A DNA stretch of 64,000 bases, taken from NCBI RefSeq assembly GCF_002160015.1, contig NZ_NFJT01000002.1, positions 124,001 through 188,000 of the forward strand, read 5' to 3'. The stretch comes from Anaerofilum sp. An201. GTDB taxonomy: Bacteria > Bacillota > Clostridia > Oscillospirales > Ruminococcaceae. This document shows positions 16,796 through 26,114 of the stretch, one piece after another. The notes under the pieces are model-generated. The model made no database searches and had not been told where the DNA came from. It worked only from the letters and a program-made list of their open reading frames with translations. Numbering within the stretch: the first letter of the stretch is position 1; each line of letters begins with the position of its first letter. Position numbers and translations under genes: made by a program.

Positions 16796-18405
16796 TGTTC
16801 GTCTTCTCCTTTATGTTTGCTTTCCTGCACCAGCACCGGCACCCCCAGCTGCTCCAGCTGTCGGAGCGTGTCCTCGGCGGTGACCGTCTGCTGCTGTGTT
16901 GGCGTGTGATAGGGGCCCACGCCGTAGCGCACGCCCGCGACCTGCTCGATGCAGCGCTTGAGCCGTTTTTTGGAATAGTCGTTCTGGCGGATGTATTCCA
17001 GGAACATCTCGGTGCCGTCGATGAGCACCCGTCTGCCGTCGCAGAAAGCGCGGGACCCCTTGAGGTTGGCATACAGCAGCGGGTCGACGCTTTGCAGGCT
17101 GTCCACCACCTGCTGCCACGGCTCGAACGGCTTCGCTTCGCCCGGCGCGGCGGCCGGTTCCTTTGCGGGGGAGACCGGCCGCGCTTCCTTCGGCGACTCC
17201 GCCGTCTGCGCCGGCTGTGCGGCGAGGGGCGGCTGGATGCCCGGCGCGGGGGAAGCAGGCGGCGGCTGGAAGGCGGGCTGGGCCGGCTGCCGGACCGGCA
17301 CGGCGGCTGCCTGCACCGCCGGCTCCGGCTGGCACAGGCGGAACAGCGCCAGCTCCAGTTCGATGCGCTGGTCGGCCCCGCGGCTCATCTGCTCCATCGC
17401 CTCGCCCAGCAGCTGGATGGCGCGCACACACTGCGTCTGGGACACGGCTCCGGCGCGGCGGATATATTCCTGCTCCTGCTGCGGGGGGACGCCGCCCAGC
17501 AGCGACGCGCCCTGCGGCAGAGCGGCCAGCAGCAGGTTCCGGTAGTGCACCAGCAGCTCCTCGCACAGGCGGCGGAGGTCCACACTGCGCTGGCGAAGCT
17601 CGGCCACCTGGGCCAGGGCCTCGACGGTGCGCTGGCTTTGCAGCGCGTCGCTGATGTGGAACAGATAGCTTTGATCGGTGACGCCCGCCATCCGCTGCAC
17701 CGTCTGCTCGTCCACCTTGCCGCCCGCGCTGGCGCAGGTGTCGAGGATGGAGAGCGCGTCGCGCAGCGCACCGTCCGCCAGGCGGGCGATCAGCTGGGAG
17801 GCCTCGGGGGTGAGCGGAATGTTTTCTTCCCCTGCCACCTGCTCCAGACGCCCCGCGATGTCCTCCGGGCGGATGCGGCCGAAATCGTACCGCTGGCAGC
17901 GGGAACGGATGGTGGCGGGCACCTTGTGGATCTCGGTGGTGGCCAGGATGAAGATGATGTGGGCAGGCGGCTCCTCCATGATCTTCAGCAGGGCGTTGAA
18001 GGCGGGGGTGGAAAGCATGTGCACCTCGTCGATGATATACACCTTGTATCTGCACATGCTGGGGGTGTAGGCAGTCTCGTCGCGCAGGTCGCGGATGCTG
18101 TCCACGCCGTTGTTGGAGGCGGCGTCGATCTCCACCACGTCCAGGATAGAGCCGTCGTCCAGCCCGCGGCAGATGTCGCATCTCCCGCAGGGATCGCCGT
18201 TTTGGGGGGAGAGACAGTTCACCGCCTTGGCAAAGATCTTGGCACAGGTGGTCTTGCCGGTGCCGCGGGTGCCGGTGAACAGATAGGCATGGCCCACCCG
18301 CCCCGCGCGCAGCTGGTTCTGCAGCGCGGTGACGATGGCCTGCTGCCCCACCACGTCCTCGAACCGCGCGGGACGCCATTTGCGGTACAGTGCGCGATAT
18401 GCCAC
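16792..18405 (-). CDS. dnaX: DNA polymerase III subunit gamma/tau
   Basis: A 537-residue clamp-loader ATPase. After the start [19 protein letters not shown] it has Walker [10 protein letters not shown], a zinc module ([16 protein letters not shown]), Walker B IIDEVHML, sensor [18 protein letters not shown] and arginine-finger context. Residues after about 360 are a Pro/Ala-rich linker and a tau-type C-terminal domain. The GTG at 18405 was chosen because GAAGGGAGGGG stands upstream; the frame continues upstream only through the SRP RNA region. No slippery frameshift site was recognised. The SRP RNA gene lies immediately upstream. Confidence 0.96.
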   Translation of the reverse strand: MAYRALYRKWRPARFEDVVGQQAIVTALQNQLRAGRVGHAYLFTGTRGTGKTTCAKIFAKAVNCLSPQNGDPCGRCDICRGLDDGSILDVVEIDAASNNGVDSIRDLRDETAYTPSMCRYKVYIIDEVHMLSTPAFNALLKIMEEPPAHIIFILATTEIHKVPATIRSRCQRYDFGRIRPEDIAGRLEQVAGEENIPLTPEASQLIARLADGALRDALSILDTCASAGGKVDEQTVQRMAGVTDQSYLFHISDALQSQRTVEALAQVAELRQRSVDLRRLCEELLVHYRNLLLAALPQGASLLGGVPPQQEQEYIRRAGAVSQTQCVRAIQLLGEAMEQMSRGADQRIELELALFRLCQPEPAVQAAAVPVRQPAQPAFQPPPASPAPGIQPPLAAQPAQTAESPKEARPVSPAKEPAAAPGEAKPFEPWQQVVDSLQSVDPLLYANLKGSRAFCDGRRVLIDGTEMFLEYIRQNDYSKKRLKRCIEQVAGVRYGVGPYHTPTQQQTVTAEDTLRQLEQLGVPVLVQESKHKGEDEQ

Positions 18406-18432
18406 GGCGGCCCCTCCCTTCTCATAGTAGAA

Positions 18433-18625
18433 AAGCCGGACGAAAGGGGCGGCGGTGTATCCGCCCGCTGTGCTGTTTGGCATACGGAGGACAGGAGATC
18501 TGCGGCGCACAGGGCGGACCACTTAATGCTGCTCGGTTCCCCGCCTGACATGGTTCGTGGGGCCCCATCGCACAGGGCCCGCCCTCCGTATGCCGAACAG
18601 CGCATACTTGCCCTTTGTCCGGCTG
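18433..18625 (-). ncRNA. ffs: Signal recognition particle RNA
   Basis: On the minus strand the conserved domain IV is visible: CCATGTCAGGCGGGGAACC closed by the strand containing GAGCAGCATTAAGTGG. Flanking arms pair over a long distance: CTGTTCGGCATACGGAGG (18584-18601) with CCTCCGTATGCCAAACAG (18473-18490), and outside them GCCGGAC..AAAGGG (18611-18623) with CCCTTTCGTCCGGC (about 18435-18448). At about 190 bases it is larger than 4.5S RNA and smaller than the 270-base Bacillus scRNA. It works with Ffh in membrane-protein targeting. Exact ends are estimated. Confidence 0.9.
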
Positions 18626-18631
18626 GAAGGT

Positions 18632-18660
18632 ATTATACCACAGTTTGCCTCGCATTGCAA
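18632..18660 (-). promoter_or_regulatory. Promoter of the SRP RNA gene
   Basis: TTGCAA (18655-18660) and TATAAT (18632-18637) on the minus strand with a 17-base spacer, placing +1 at the outer SRP RNA stem. It may also feed dnaX-ybaB-recR. Confidence 0.8.
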
Positions 18661-18677
18661 GAGATATGCAGGCCGGG

Positions 18678-19496
18678 TCAGCCGCAGAGGAAATCGCAGG
18701 CGGGACAGCGCGCATAATAAAAGATGTACTGCTGCAGCACCCCTGCGCAGGGCTGGTACCGCCGCGGCCATTGGCCGCCGTACACCTGCCGCAGCACCCG
18801 CTCGATCCACACGTCCACCGGCAGCGCCCCCAGACGGTGGTAGGCGAACAGCGCGGTGCAGCTGGCCACCTTGACCCCCACCCCGCGCACCGTCTGCAGC
18901 TGCTCCAGCAGCTGCTCGTCCGAAAGTTCCGCCAGCGCGGCGAGGTCCAGGGTGCCGTCGGCCGTTCTCCGGGCTGCGTCCTGCACATACGGCGCCCGGT
19001 ACCCCAGGCCGCAGGCGGCCAGCTCCTCGGGCGAAGCGGCCGCCAGCTGCGGCGGCGTGGGAAAGGCATAGGCCGTGCCTTCCGGCGTGTCGAGCGGGCT
19101 GCCGAACCGGGTGCAGAGCGCCTCGACGGCGGTGCGGATGGCGGGGATGCTCTTGCGCTGGGAGATGATGAAGCTGACCAGCATCTCGAACGGCTCCTGG
19201 CGCAGGATGCGCAGACCGGCCCCGTATTCCGCCGCGCGCTGCAAAAATTTGTCCCGCTTCAGGATGCGGGCGCGGTAGGCCGCATAGTCGGCGTCGAGGT
19301 CGAAATAGGGTCTCCACACCGTTTCAAATTCCTCGTCGGTGCAGGAAAACCAAAAGCCGCCCTCCGCGGGCGTGATCTTCAGCCAGCGCCCGCAGGCGAT
19401 CAGGCGCACGCCGTCCGGCTGTGCCCGCATGCGGAAGCACTGGCCGCTGTCGGCGATGGCTTCGGGCGAAAAATCTTCGATGGTGCGGAATATCAT
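18678..19496 (-). CDS. OGG1-type 8-oxoguanine DNA glycosylase / AP lyase
   Basis: A 272-residue base-excision repair enzyme. The N-terminal OGG domain (about 1-110) is followed by a helix-hairpin-helix GPD domain: FIISQRKSIPAIRTAVEAL, then VRGVGVKVASCTALFAYHR with the catalytic lysine (GVK, near 205), and PVDVWIERVL with the catalytic aspartate (near 225). The end contains CPAC. Family members remove oxidised guanine. Activity as a 3-methyladenine glycosylase is less likely because the OGG N-domain and catalytic Lys are present. Confidence 0.9.
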   Translation of the reverse strand: MIFRTIEDFSPEAIADSGQCFRMRAQPDGVRLIACGRWLKITPAEGGFWFSCTDEEFETVWRPYFDLDADYAAYRARILKRDKFLQRAAEYGAGLRILRQEPFEMLVSFIISQRKSIPAIRTAVEALCTRFGSPLDTPEGTAYAFPTPPQLAAASPEELAACGLGYRAPYVQDAARRTADGTLDLAALAELSDEQLLEQLQTVRGVGVKVASCTALFAYHRLGALPVDVWIERVLRQVYGGQWPRRYQPCAGVLQQYIFYYARCPACDFLCG

Positions 19497-19577
19497 CCTT
19501 TTTCTCCCCTCCTGTGGACAAAAAAGGCGGCGGACCTTTTCGTCTGTCCGCCGCCCGGTGTGTGGAACACAAGCCGT

Positions 19578-20141
19578 TTATTTGATGATCTCGCCCTCTT
19601 TGGGACCGCCGGCCGCGTTGCTCTCGTCGGTGTCGATGTGCATGGCGGTGGCATAGTTCTCGCTGACGCGGATGACCACGTCGTCGAACACCAGCTTGCG
19701 GCCTTCCCCGCCGCAGGCCACCTTCACGATGTCCTTGTCGGCCACACCGGCGGCAGCGGCGTCGGCGGGAGTCATGTGGACATGGCGCATGGCGACGATC
19801 ACGCCCTCCTTGATCTCCACTTCGCCCTTGGGGCCAACCAGCTTGCAGCCGGCGGAACCGGCCACGTCGCCGCTCTCACGCACGGGAGCGGTCAGGCCGA
19901 TGGAACGGGCGTCGGTGGCGCTCAGCTCCACCTGGTCGGCGCTGCGGCAGGGGCCCAGGATGGACACGTTGGCCAGCTCCTTCTTCGGGCCCACAACGGT
20001 CACGCGCTCGTTGGACGCATACTGGCCGGGCTGGCTCAGCATCTTCTTCACGGTCAGCTCATAGCCGGCGCCGAACAGGGTCTCGAGGGTCTCTTTGGTC
20101 ACATGTACATGACGGGCGGACGTTTCAACCAGAATTTTCAT
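19578..20141 (-). CDS. pduL: Phosphate propanoyltransferase (PduL family)
   Basis: A 187-residue enzyme converting acyl-CoA and phosphate to acyl phosphate. Two metal-binding histidine motifs of the duplicated PduL fold are visible: [10 protein letters not shown] (about 8-17) and [12 protein letters not shown] (about 118-129). The protein begins directly with the first barrel ([11 protein letters not shown]) and has no N-terminal encapsulation peptide, and no microcompartment genes are nearby, so it probably serves as a cytosolic phosphotransacetylase with acetate kinase. GGAGG precedes the ATG at 20141. The long in-frame upstream extension runs into the divergent promoter region and is rejected. 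Confidence 0.92.
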   Translation of the reverse strand: MKILVETSARHVHVTKETLETLFGAGYELTVKKMLSQPGQYASNERVTVVGPKKELANVSILGPCRSADQVELSATDARSIGLTAPVRESGDVAGSAGCKLVGPKGEVEIKEGVIVAMRHVHMTPADAAAAGVADKDIVKVACGGEGRKLVFDDVVIRVSENYATAMHIDTDESNAAGGPKEGEIIK

Positions 20142-20200
20142 CGTTCGTTTTCCTCCATTCTTACCTTGCAGGGCCCTGCCCCGCAACACTTCCAACCTAT

Positions 20201-20228
20201 ATTTTATCACATGCGAACGGAACTTCAA
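20201..20228 (-). promoter_or_regulatory. Promoter of pduL
   Basis: TTGAAG (20223-20228) and TAAAAT (20201-20206) on the minus strand with a 16-base spacer, about 60 bases before the ATG. Confidence 0.6.
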
Positions 20229-20246
20229 GAGGCAGGGGCGATTTTT

Positions 20247-20276
20247 TTGCAAACGCGGGTCAAATGGTGGTATACT
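20247..20276 (+). promoter_or_regulatory. Promoter of the uracil-DNA glycosylase gene
   Basis: TTGCAA (20247-20252) and TATACT (20271-20276) with an 18-base spacer, divergent from the pduL promoter. Confidence 0.65.
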
Positions 20277-20310
20277 GTTGGCAAAACCACAGGAAACGGA
20301 GCGTTTTTGT

Positions 20311-20883
20311 ATGGAATTTGAACAGCTGAAAGCCGCCTGTCTGGCCTGCACCAAATGCGGTCTGTGCGCCACCCGCACCAACGTGGTGTTTGGCGACGGC
20401 GCGCCCAACGCCGAGGTGATGTTCATCGGCGAAGGCCCCGGCCAGCACGAGGACGAGCAGGGCCTGCCCTTTGTGGGGCGCAGCGGCCAGCTGCTGGACC
20501 GCTATCTGGAGGCCATCGGCCTGTCCCGCAGCAGCAACGTCTTTATCGCCAACATCGTCAAATGCCGCCCGCCCCAGAACCGCGACCCGCTGCCCGAGGA
20601 ATGGGACGCCTGCCTGCCCTGGCTGCGCGAGCAGTTCCGCCTCATCCAGCCCAAAATCGTGGTGTGCCTGGGACGCATCGCCGCCCAGCGCATCATACGG
20701 CCCGATTTTTCGGTGACCAAGGAGCACGGCCAGTGGACCCGGAAAAACGGCGTGTGGTTCACCGCCACGCTCCACCCCGCCGCCCTGCTGCGCAGCCCGT
20801 CCAAAAAACCGGAGGCGTTCGAGGATTATGTGGCGCTGCGGGAGAAGATCCGCGAGGTGTGCAGCCGCACCTATCCCGGCTGA
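20311..20883 (+). CDS. Type IV-like (4Fe-4S) uracil-DNA glycosylase
   Basis: A 190-residue repair enzyme removing uracil from DNA. The N-terminal [10 protein letters not shown] supplies iron-sulfur cysteines, with further ones in [11 protein letters not shown] and later. The active-site motif is [20 protein letters not shown] (about 38-57), and the C-terminal motif is [11 protein letters not shown]. The ATG at 20311 matches the usual start ([13 protein letters not shown]) and has GGAG upstream; an ATG 33 bases earlier overlaps the promoter. It appears monocistronic. Confidence 0.93.
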   Translation: MEFEQLKAACLACTKCGLCATRTNVVFGDGAPNAEVMFIGEGPGQHEDEQGLPFVGRSGQLLDRYLEAIGLSRSSNVFIANIVKCRPPQNRDPLPEEWDACLPWLREQFRLIQPKIVVCLGRIAAQRIIRPDFSVTKEHGQWTRKNGVWFTATLHPAALLRSPSKKPEAFEDYVALREKIREVCSRTYPG

Positions 20884-21037
20884 ACGCCGTTTTGCACAGA
20901 TTTTTTGCGGAACTTTCCATTTTTTTATATCTTTATACGGTTTTCGTGGTATAATGGCGGTAAACGTTACGACCCGTCCGTATTTGGCCGGCGGCACCTG
21001 CGTGCGCGCCCTATGAAAAAGGAAAGAAGGCAAACAG

Positions 21038-23080
21038 ATGGAGCACTTTGACCTGTATACATCCGGTATCTGTCAGGCAAGATTTGACCGGGAAGCCGGC
21101 TGGCTGTGCAGCCTGCTGGAACGCGAGACCGCCGCCTTTTCCCCCGCCGCTCCGCTCACCGCCGAACAGGACGCGCTGCTGGAAGAACTGGCGCATTTTT
21201 CCCCGCTGCGCGCACTGGAGCAGCTGGACAGCTACACCGCCGCCTTTGCAGGCCTCCCCGCATCCGCCGAGGCGGCGGGAGGGCGGTACACGCAGGGCGA
21301 AGCCGGGCATTACCAGCAGCAGGACAAAAAATTCCCGCTGAACGTCTGGGTGAAGGACGGGCAGGTGGCGGCGTTTTTGTGCCCGTCGCTGGCTTCGGTG
21401 TCCATCCTGGTGCGGCGCGGGTATGAGGCGCAGACCCCGCTGGCCCTGTGGCAGGCGGAAAACGCCCGGCCGCTGTACGGCGTGCGGACGCTGCCCGCGC
21501 AATGGGCCGTGATGCGGGACGGCGTGAAGCTGTGCGCCGACGTCTATCTGCCGGCCGGGCAGGAAGGGCCCTTCCCCTGCGTGCTGGTGCGCACCCCCTA
21601 CGACCGCGGGCGCGGTGCGGCGCAGTACCAGCGCTTTGTGCGGCGCGGATACGCCGTGGCGGTGCAGGATGTGCGCGGGCGGGGCGACAGCGAAGGGGAG
21701 TGGATTCCCCACCGGAACGAGATCGAGGACGGCGCCGACACCCTCGCCTGGGCGGCGGCACAGCCCTGGTGCGACGGGCGGATCGGCACCTTTGGCGGCA
21801 GCTATCTGGGCTATGTGCAGTGGTGCGCCGCGGCGGCGGGCAGCCCGCACCTGAAGGCGATGATCAGCCTGGTGACGGCGGGGTCCTCCTTTGTGGATCT
21901 GCCCCGCCGGGGCGGCGCCTGGTGCAGCGGCAGCATGGCGTGGAACTTCTCGGTGAGCGAACGGCACTTCGCGCCCGAAAAAATGCAGCGCGACGACTGG
22001 GACCAGGTGCTGGACATCCGCCCGCTGCACGACCTGGACCGCCAGGCGCTGGGCAGGCCCATCCCCTTCTGGCAGGAGATGCTGCGCCATCCCGACGAGG
22101 ATATGTTCTGGCAGGCCGGCGACTGGAAGCGGCGCTTTCTGGGGCCGCCGGTGCCGGTGCTGATCCAGAGCGGATGGTTCGACGACAACGGCATGGGCAC
22201 CACCGAGGCGCTGGACCTGTCGGCCGGGTGGCCCCACCGCAAGGTGGTGCTGGGTCCGTGGCAGCACAGCGGCAACTCCACCTATCACCTGCACGCGATG
22301 GATTTCCCCGAACAGGCGCTGCGGTACGATGTGGACCTGCTGCATCTGCGCTGGCTGGACCGCTTTGTGCGCGGGATGGAGAACGACTGCGAAGCAGGCC
22401 CGGCGGTGGAATACTACGATACCGGCGCCAACCGCTGGCTGACCGACGGCCAGTGGCCGCCTGCCGACAGCCATCCCCGGTTTCTGGCCATTGCCGCGGG
22501 CGGCACGCTGACCACCAGCGTTTCCCCCACCGCGGGGGCCGATCACTACTGCTACGACCCCGAAAACCCGGCCGTGCAGCTGATCGACGTGAGCGAGAAC
22601 GAGCTGGCGGTGCCTGCCGACTATGCCGCCGAGGAACAGCGCCCCGACGTTCTGGTGTACAGCACGCCGGAGCTGAAACAGCCGGTGACCCTTGCCGGCG
22701 ACGCCCTGGTGCGGCTGTACATCGAGGCCGATGTGCCCGACACCGACTTCATCGTGCGCATCTGCGACGCCGCCCCCGACGGCAGCAGCATCCGCCTGGC
22801 CGACGGCGTGCTGCGGGCGCGCTACCGCGAAGGCTTCGACTGCGGGCGCTGGATGGACGGGCGGCCGGTGCGGCTGGACATCCGCACCAGCAAGCTGTGT
22901 CACACCTTTGCCGCCGGGCACCGCATCCGCCTGACGGTGACCAGCAGCGCGAAGAACCTGCTGTTCCCCCACCCCAACACCCGGGCGGCCGAGATGGACA
23001 CCCGCTGCCGGCCGGCCCACATCACTCTGCGGTACGGCGGGGTGCATCCCGGCGGCGTCTGGCTGCCGGTGCTGAACTGA
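21038..23080 (+). CDS. CocE/NonD family alpha/beta hydrolase (X-Pro dipeptidyl-peptidase S15 type)
   Basis: A 680-residue serine hydrolase. An unusual N-terminal region (about 1-155) precedes the S15 catalytic fold, which has VLVRTPYDRGRG, VQDVRGRGDSEGEW and the nucleophile elbow FGGSYLG (Ser near 254). The C-terminal jelly-roll domain of the family (PVTLAGDALVRLYIEADVPD; AGHRIRLTVTSS) spans about 500-670. No signal peptide is seen, so it acts in the cytosol, either as a peptidase for proline peptides or as an acyl esterase. A TATAAT at 20950-20955 is a possible -10. The helicase gene follows after 25 bp. Confidence 0.85.
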   Translation: MEHFDLYTSGICQARFDREAGWLCSLLERETAAFSPAAPLTAEQDALLEELAHFSPLRALEQLDSYTAAFAGLPASAEAAGGRYTQGEAGHYQQQDKKFPLNVWVKDGQVAAFLCPSLASVSILVRRGYEAQTPLALWQAENARPLYGVRTLPAQWAVMRDGVKLCADVYLPAGQEGPFPCVLVRTPYDRGRGAAQYQRFVRRGYAVAVQDVRGRGDSEGEWIPHRNEIEDGADTLAWAAAQPWCDGRIGTFGGSYLGYVQWCAAAAGSPHLKAMISLVTAGSSFVDLPRRGGAWCSGSMAWNFSVSERHFAPEKMQRDDWDQVLDIRPLHDLDRQALGRPIPFWQEMLRHPDEDMFWQAGDWKRRFLGPPVPVLIQSGWFDDNGMGTTEALDLSAGWPHRKVVLGPWQHSGNSTYHLHAMDFPEQALRYDVDLLHLRWLDRFVRGMENDCEAGPAVEYYDTGANRWLTDGQWPPADSHPRFLAIAAGGTLTTSVSPTAGADHYCYDPENPAVQLIDVSENELAVPADYAAEEQRPDVLVYSTPELKQPVTLAGDALVRLYIEADVPDTDFIVRICDAAPDGSSIRLADGVLRARYREGFDCGRWMDGRPVRLDIRTSKLCHTFAAGHRIRLTVTSSAKNLLFPHPNTRAAEMDTRCRPAHITLRYGGVHPGGVWLPVLN

Positions 23081-23105
23081 CCAACAACGCAAGGAGGACT
23101 CCCGT

Positions 23106-25466
23106 TTGGAACTGGAACTGCGGCTGCCGATCCGGCAGCTGGTGGAATTTTTGCTGCGCAGCGGCAGCATCGACAGCCGCTTTTCAGGCTTCGACCGGGC
23201 GCTGGAGGGCGCGCGCATCCACCGCCGTCTGCAAAAGGCGGGCGGCGAGGACTACAAGGCCGAGGTGCCCCTGAAACAGGAGTGGCACTGCGGCGAGGCG
23301 GTGTTCACGCTGGAGGGCCGGGCCGACGGCATCTTTCCCGACCGGGAGACCGGGCTCTGCTGCATCGACGAGATCAAGACCACCTCCCTGCCCGCCGCGC
23401 AGATCACCGAGGACCATCAGCCGGTGCACTGGGCGCAGGGCAAGGTCTACGCGGCCATCTGGGCGCGGCAGAACGGGCTGGACGAGATCGCGGTGCGGCT
23501 GACCTACTACCAGACCGACACCGGCGAGATCCTCCGCTATACCCGGCGGTTTTCGGCCGGGGAGCTGGAGGGGTTTGTGCAGGGGCTGCTGGAGGAATAT
23601 CTGCCCTGGGCGCGGCGGGCTGCCGAATGGAAGCAGGCGCGCGGGCGGGACCTGGCCGTGCTGCCCTTCCCCTTCGACCGCTACCGCACCGGCCAGCGCG
23701 CGCTGGCGGGCGTGATCTACAAGACCATCTGCGAGGGCGGCAACCTGCTGGTGCAGGCCCCCACCGGCACCGGCAAGACGATCAGCGCGCTATTCCCCGC
23801 ACTGCGGGCGATGGGCGAAGGCAAGGGCGACGTCATCTTCTATCTCACCGCCAAGACCACCACCCGCGCCGCCGCCGAGGAAGCGATGGAGCGTCTGCGG
23901 CAGGGTTCGCCCGGGCTGCACCTGCGCAGCCTGACCCTCACCGCCAAGGAGAAGATCTGCTTTCTGGACCAGCCCGCCTGCATGCCCGACCGCTGCCCCT
24001 ATGCAGACGGCTACTTCGACCGCATCAAGGACGCCGTGTGGGACGGGCTGGACCGGACGGTGTTCGACCGGGCGGGCGTGCAGGCGCTGGCACAGGCGCA
24101 CAGGGTCTGTCCGTTCGAGCTGGCGCTGGACCTGTCGCTGTGGTGCGATGTGATCGTGGGGGACTACAACCATCTGTTCGACCCCGCCGCCAGCCTCAAG
24201 CGCTTTTTTGAGACGGCGGGAGACTACCTGTTTTTGATCGACGAGGCGCACAATCTGCCCGACCGTGCCCGCGAGATGTACTCGGCGGCGCTGTGCAAGA
24301 GCCGCTTTGCCGAGGCCAAAAAGGCGCTGGGCAAAGCGCGCGGCAAGCCCAAGACCGCGCTGCACAAGGTGGACGCCGCCATGCTGGAACTGCGCAGGCT
24401 TTGCGAGGCGGAGGGCGGCAGCAGCCGCACGGTGGTGCAGACGCAGGCCCCCGCCGCACTGCACAAAGCATTGGAACAGCTGGTGTCCCCCTTGCAGGAC
24501 TGGCTGGAGGAGCACGAGGGCAGCGAGGCGCACCCGGTGCTCCTGCAGCTGTATTTTGACATGAAATTCTATCTGCGGGTGGCCGAGATGTACGACGACC
24601 ACTATGTGATGCTGCTGCACGCCTTTGGACGGGACGTGCGGGTGTGTCAGCTGTGCCTGGACCCGGCCGATTTCCTGGCCGCACAGCTGGCAAAGGGGCG
24701 CGCGGGCGTGCTGTTTTCAGCCACGCTGTCCCCCGGCGGATTTTACCGTGACCTGCTGGGCGCGGGAGAAACCGCAAAGCTGGCCGCGCTGCCCAGCCCC
24801 TTCGCCAGCCGGCGGCTGGGGCTGTTCTGTCTGCCGGCCGACACACGGTATGAACAGCGGCAGGCCAGCGCCGGGCGCATTGCGCAGTGCATCGCCGCGA
24901 TGGCCCTGGCCCGCACCGGCAACTACATGGCCTTTTTCCCCAGCTACGCCTATCTGCAGCTGGTGCTGGAGGAATTCCAAAAGGGATGGCCGGAGCTGGC
25001 GGTGCAGGTACAGCAGCCGGGTCTGGACGACGAGGCGCGCGCGGCCTTCCTGGCCGCCTTTTCCGAGGACCCCGCCGAGACGCTGGTGGGATTCTGCGTG
25101 ATGGGCGGCGTGTTCGGCGAGGGGGTGGACCTCGCGGGCAGCCGTCTGATCGGGGCGGCCATCGTGGGCGTGGGTCTGCCGCAGGTGAACGCACGGCAGC
25201 AGGCGCTGCGCGATTACTACGAGGAAAAGAACGGCCAGGGCTTTGCCTACGCCTACCAGTACCCCGGCTGGAACAAGGTGCTGCAGGCGGCCGGGCGGGT
25301 GATCCGCACCGAGACCGACCGCGGGGTGGTGCTGCTGCTGGACGAGCGGTTTTCCCAGCCGCGCTACCGCCGCCTGATGCCGCCCCACTGGCACCATTGC
25401 CGATACCTGGCCAGCCCGCGCCAGCTGCAGGATGAGCTGGCTGTGTTCTGGGAGGAGGAAGCCTGA
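23106..25466 (+). CDS. PD-(D/E)XK nuclease-XPD/DinG-like helicase fusion
   Basis: A 786-residue protein. The N-terminal part has a Cas4/RecB-like nuclease motif (GRADGIF near 70, CCIDEIKTTS near 87-96). The helicase has Walker A APTGTGKTI (near 220), iron-sulfur cysteines in ICFLDQPACMPDRCPYADG (about 283-300), a DEAH box (LIDEAHNLP near 380), and C-terminal motifs GVLFSATLSPGGFY, FFPSYAYLQ and QAAGRVIRTETDRG. This is the Rad3/XPD superfamily 2 group with 5'-3' polarity. The TTG start at 23106 follows AAGGAGGA and is short-spaced from the hydrolase gene. It probably processes damaged or branched DNA; the exact role is unknown. Confidence 0.88.
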   Translation: MELELRLPIRQLVEFLLRSGSIDSRFSGFDRALEGARIHRRLQKAGGEDYKAEVPLKQEWHCGEAVFTLEGRADGIFPDRETGLCCIDEIKTTSLPAAQITEDHQPVHWAQGKVYAAIWARQNGLDEIAVRLTYYQTDTGEILRYTRRFSAGELEGFVQGLLEEYLPWARRAAEWKQARGRDLAVLPFPFDRYRTGQRALAGVIYKTICEGGNLLVQAPTGTGKTISALFPALRAMGEGKGDVIFYLTAKTTTRAAAEEAMERLRQGSPGLHLRSLTLTAKEKICFLDQPACMPDRCPYADGYFDRIKDAVWDGLDRTVFDRAGVQALAQAHRVCPFELALDLSLWCDVIVGDYNHLFDPAASLKRFFETAGDYLFLIDEAHNLPDRAREMYSAALCKSRFAEAKKALGKARGKPKTALHKVDAAMLELRRLCEAEGGSSRTVVQTQAPAALHKALEQLVSPLQDWLEEHEGSEAHPVLLQLYFDMKFYLRVAEMYDDHYVMLLHAFGRDVRVCQLCLDPADFLAAQLAKGRAGVLFSATLSPGGFYRDLLGAGETAKLAALPSPFASRRLGLFCLPADTRYEQRQASAGRIAQCIAAMALARTGNYMAFFPSYAYLQLVLEEFQKGWPELAVQVQQPGLDDEARAAFLAAFSEDPAETLVGFCVMGGVFGEGVDLAGSRLIGAAIVGVGLPQVNARQQALRDYYEEKNGQGFAYAYQYPGWNKVLQAAGRVIRTETDRGVVLLLDERFSQPRYRRLMPPHWHHCRYLASPRQLQDELAVFWEEEA

Positions 25467-25678
25467 CAAACGCTCCAAAGCGTGCGGCCGACACGGAGCG
25501 GCGGCGGGTTTCTCCCCTTCCCCTTCTGCCGGATACTGCTGTATGGGGGAAGGAAACGGGCAAAATTCACAAACAAATCGTATATACAATATTGTATTAT
25601 ACAAATAGTATTCATTGTGCCGTCGGCGGGGAGGCGGCGAACTGCGCCTCCGCAACCGCACCGCAAAAAGACAAACAC

Positions 25679-25719
25679 AAAAAGCGCCCCTGCCTGCGGG
25701 TTGCAGGCGGAGGCGCTTT
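25679..25719 (-). terminator. Terminator between convergent genes
   Basis: AAAGCGCC and GGCGCTTT flank an inner stem (CCTGC with GCAGG). On the minus strand it is followed by a T-rich stretch and ends the MATE-arsC-like transcript; it may also stop the helicase transcript. The rest of 25467-25757 shows no gene. Confidence 0.65.
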
Positions 25720-25757
25720 CTGTTCTGGGAAAACAAGGGGGGGAAGGGGGGTTGCCT

Positions 25758-26114
25758 TTACAGGCCCAGCAGTTCGGCCCAGCGCTCGGGCTTGAAACCG
25801 GGGCAGACGCCTTTCGCGGTCACAAGGAGGGGGCGTTTCACCAGCATGCCGTCGGTGGCGAGCAGGGCGAAAAACTCCTCGTCGGACAGGGTGGGCAGCT
25901 TGTCCTTCAGCTGCATCTGGCGGTAGAGCTGGCCGCTGGTGTTGACGAACTTTCCGCGCGCAAGGCCGCTTTGGGCCGCCCAGCCGGCCAGCTCGGCGGC
26001 GGTGGGGTTCTGCTCCTTGATGGGGCGGGCGGTGTAGGGCACGCCCTGCTCGTCCAGCCAGGCGCGCGCCTTTTTGCAGGTGGAGCACTTGTCGTAGCAG
26101 ATAAACAGGTTCAT
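25758..26114 (-). CDS. ArsC/Spx family thioredoxin-fold protein
   Basis: A 118-residue protein of the arsenate reductase/Spx family. The N-terminal motif CYDKCSTCKKARAWLDEQG has the CxxC pair (CSTC), and the middle RPIKEQNPTAAEL and TDGMLVKRPLL match YffB/Spx-like members, with the cis-Pro region KRPL. The C-terminus is short and lacks the conserved Arg triad context of true plasmid ArsC, so arsenate reduction is uncertain; a thiol-redox role is more likely. The ATG at 26114 overlaps the MATE stop, with GAGGAGG upstream. The longer in-frame extension is rejected. Confidence 0.85.
   Translation of the reverse strand: MNLFICYDKCSTCKKARAWLDEQGVPYTARPIKEQNPTAAELAGWAAQSGLARGKFVNTSGQLYRQMQLKDKLPTLSDEEFFALLATDGMLVKRPLLVTAKGVCPGFKPERWAELLGL

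Noticed and set aside
25580-25620. AT-rich palindrome TACAATATTGTA as a possible promoter or attachment site
   Set aside because: No gene starts near it on either strand and no flanking repeat or integrase gene was seen.
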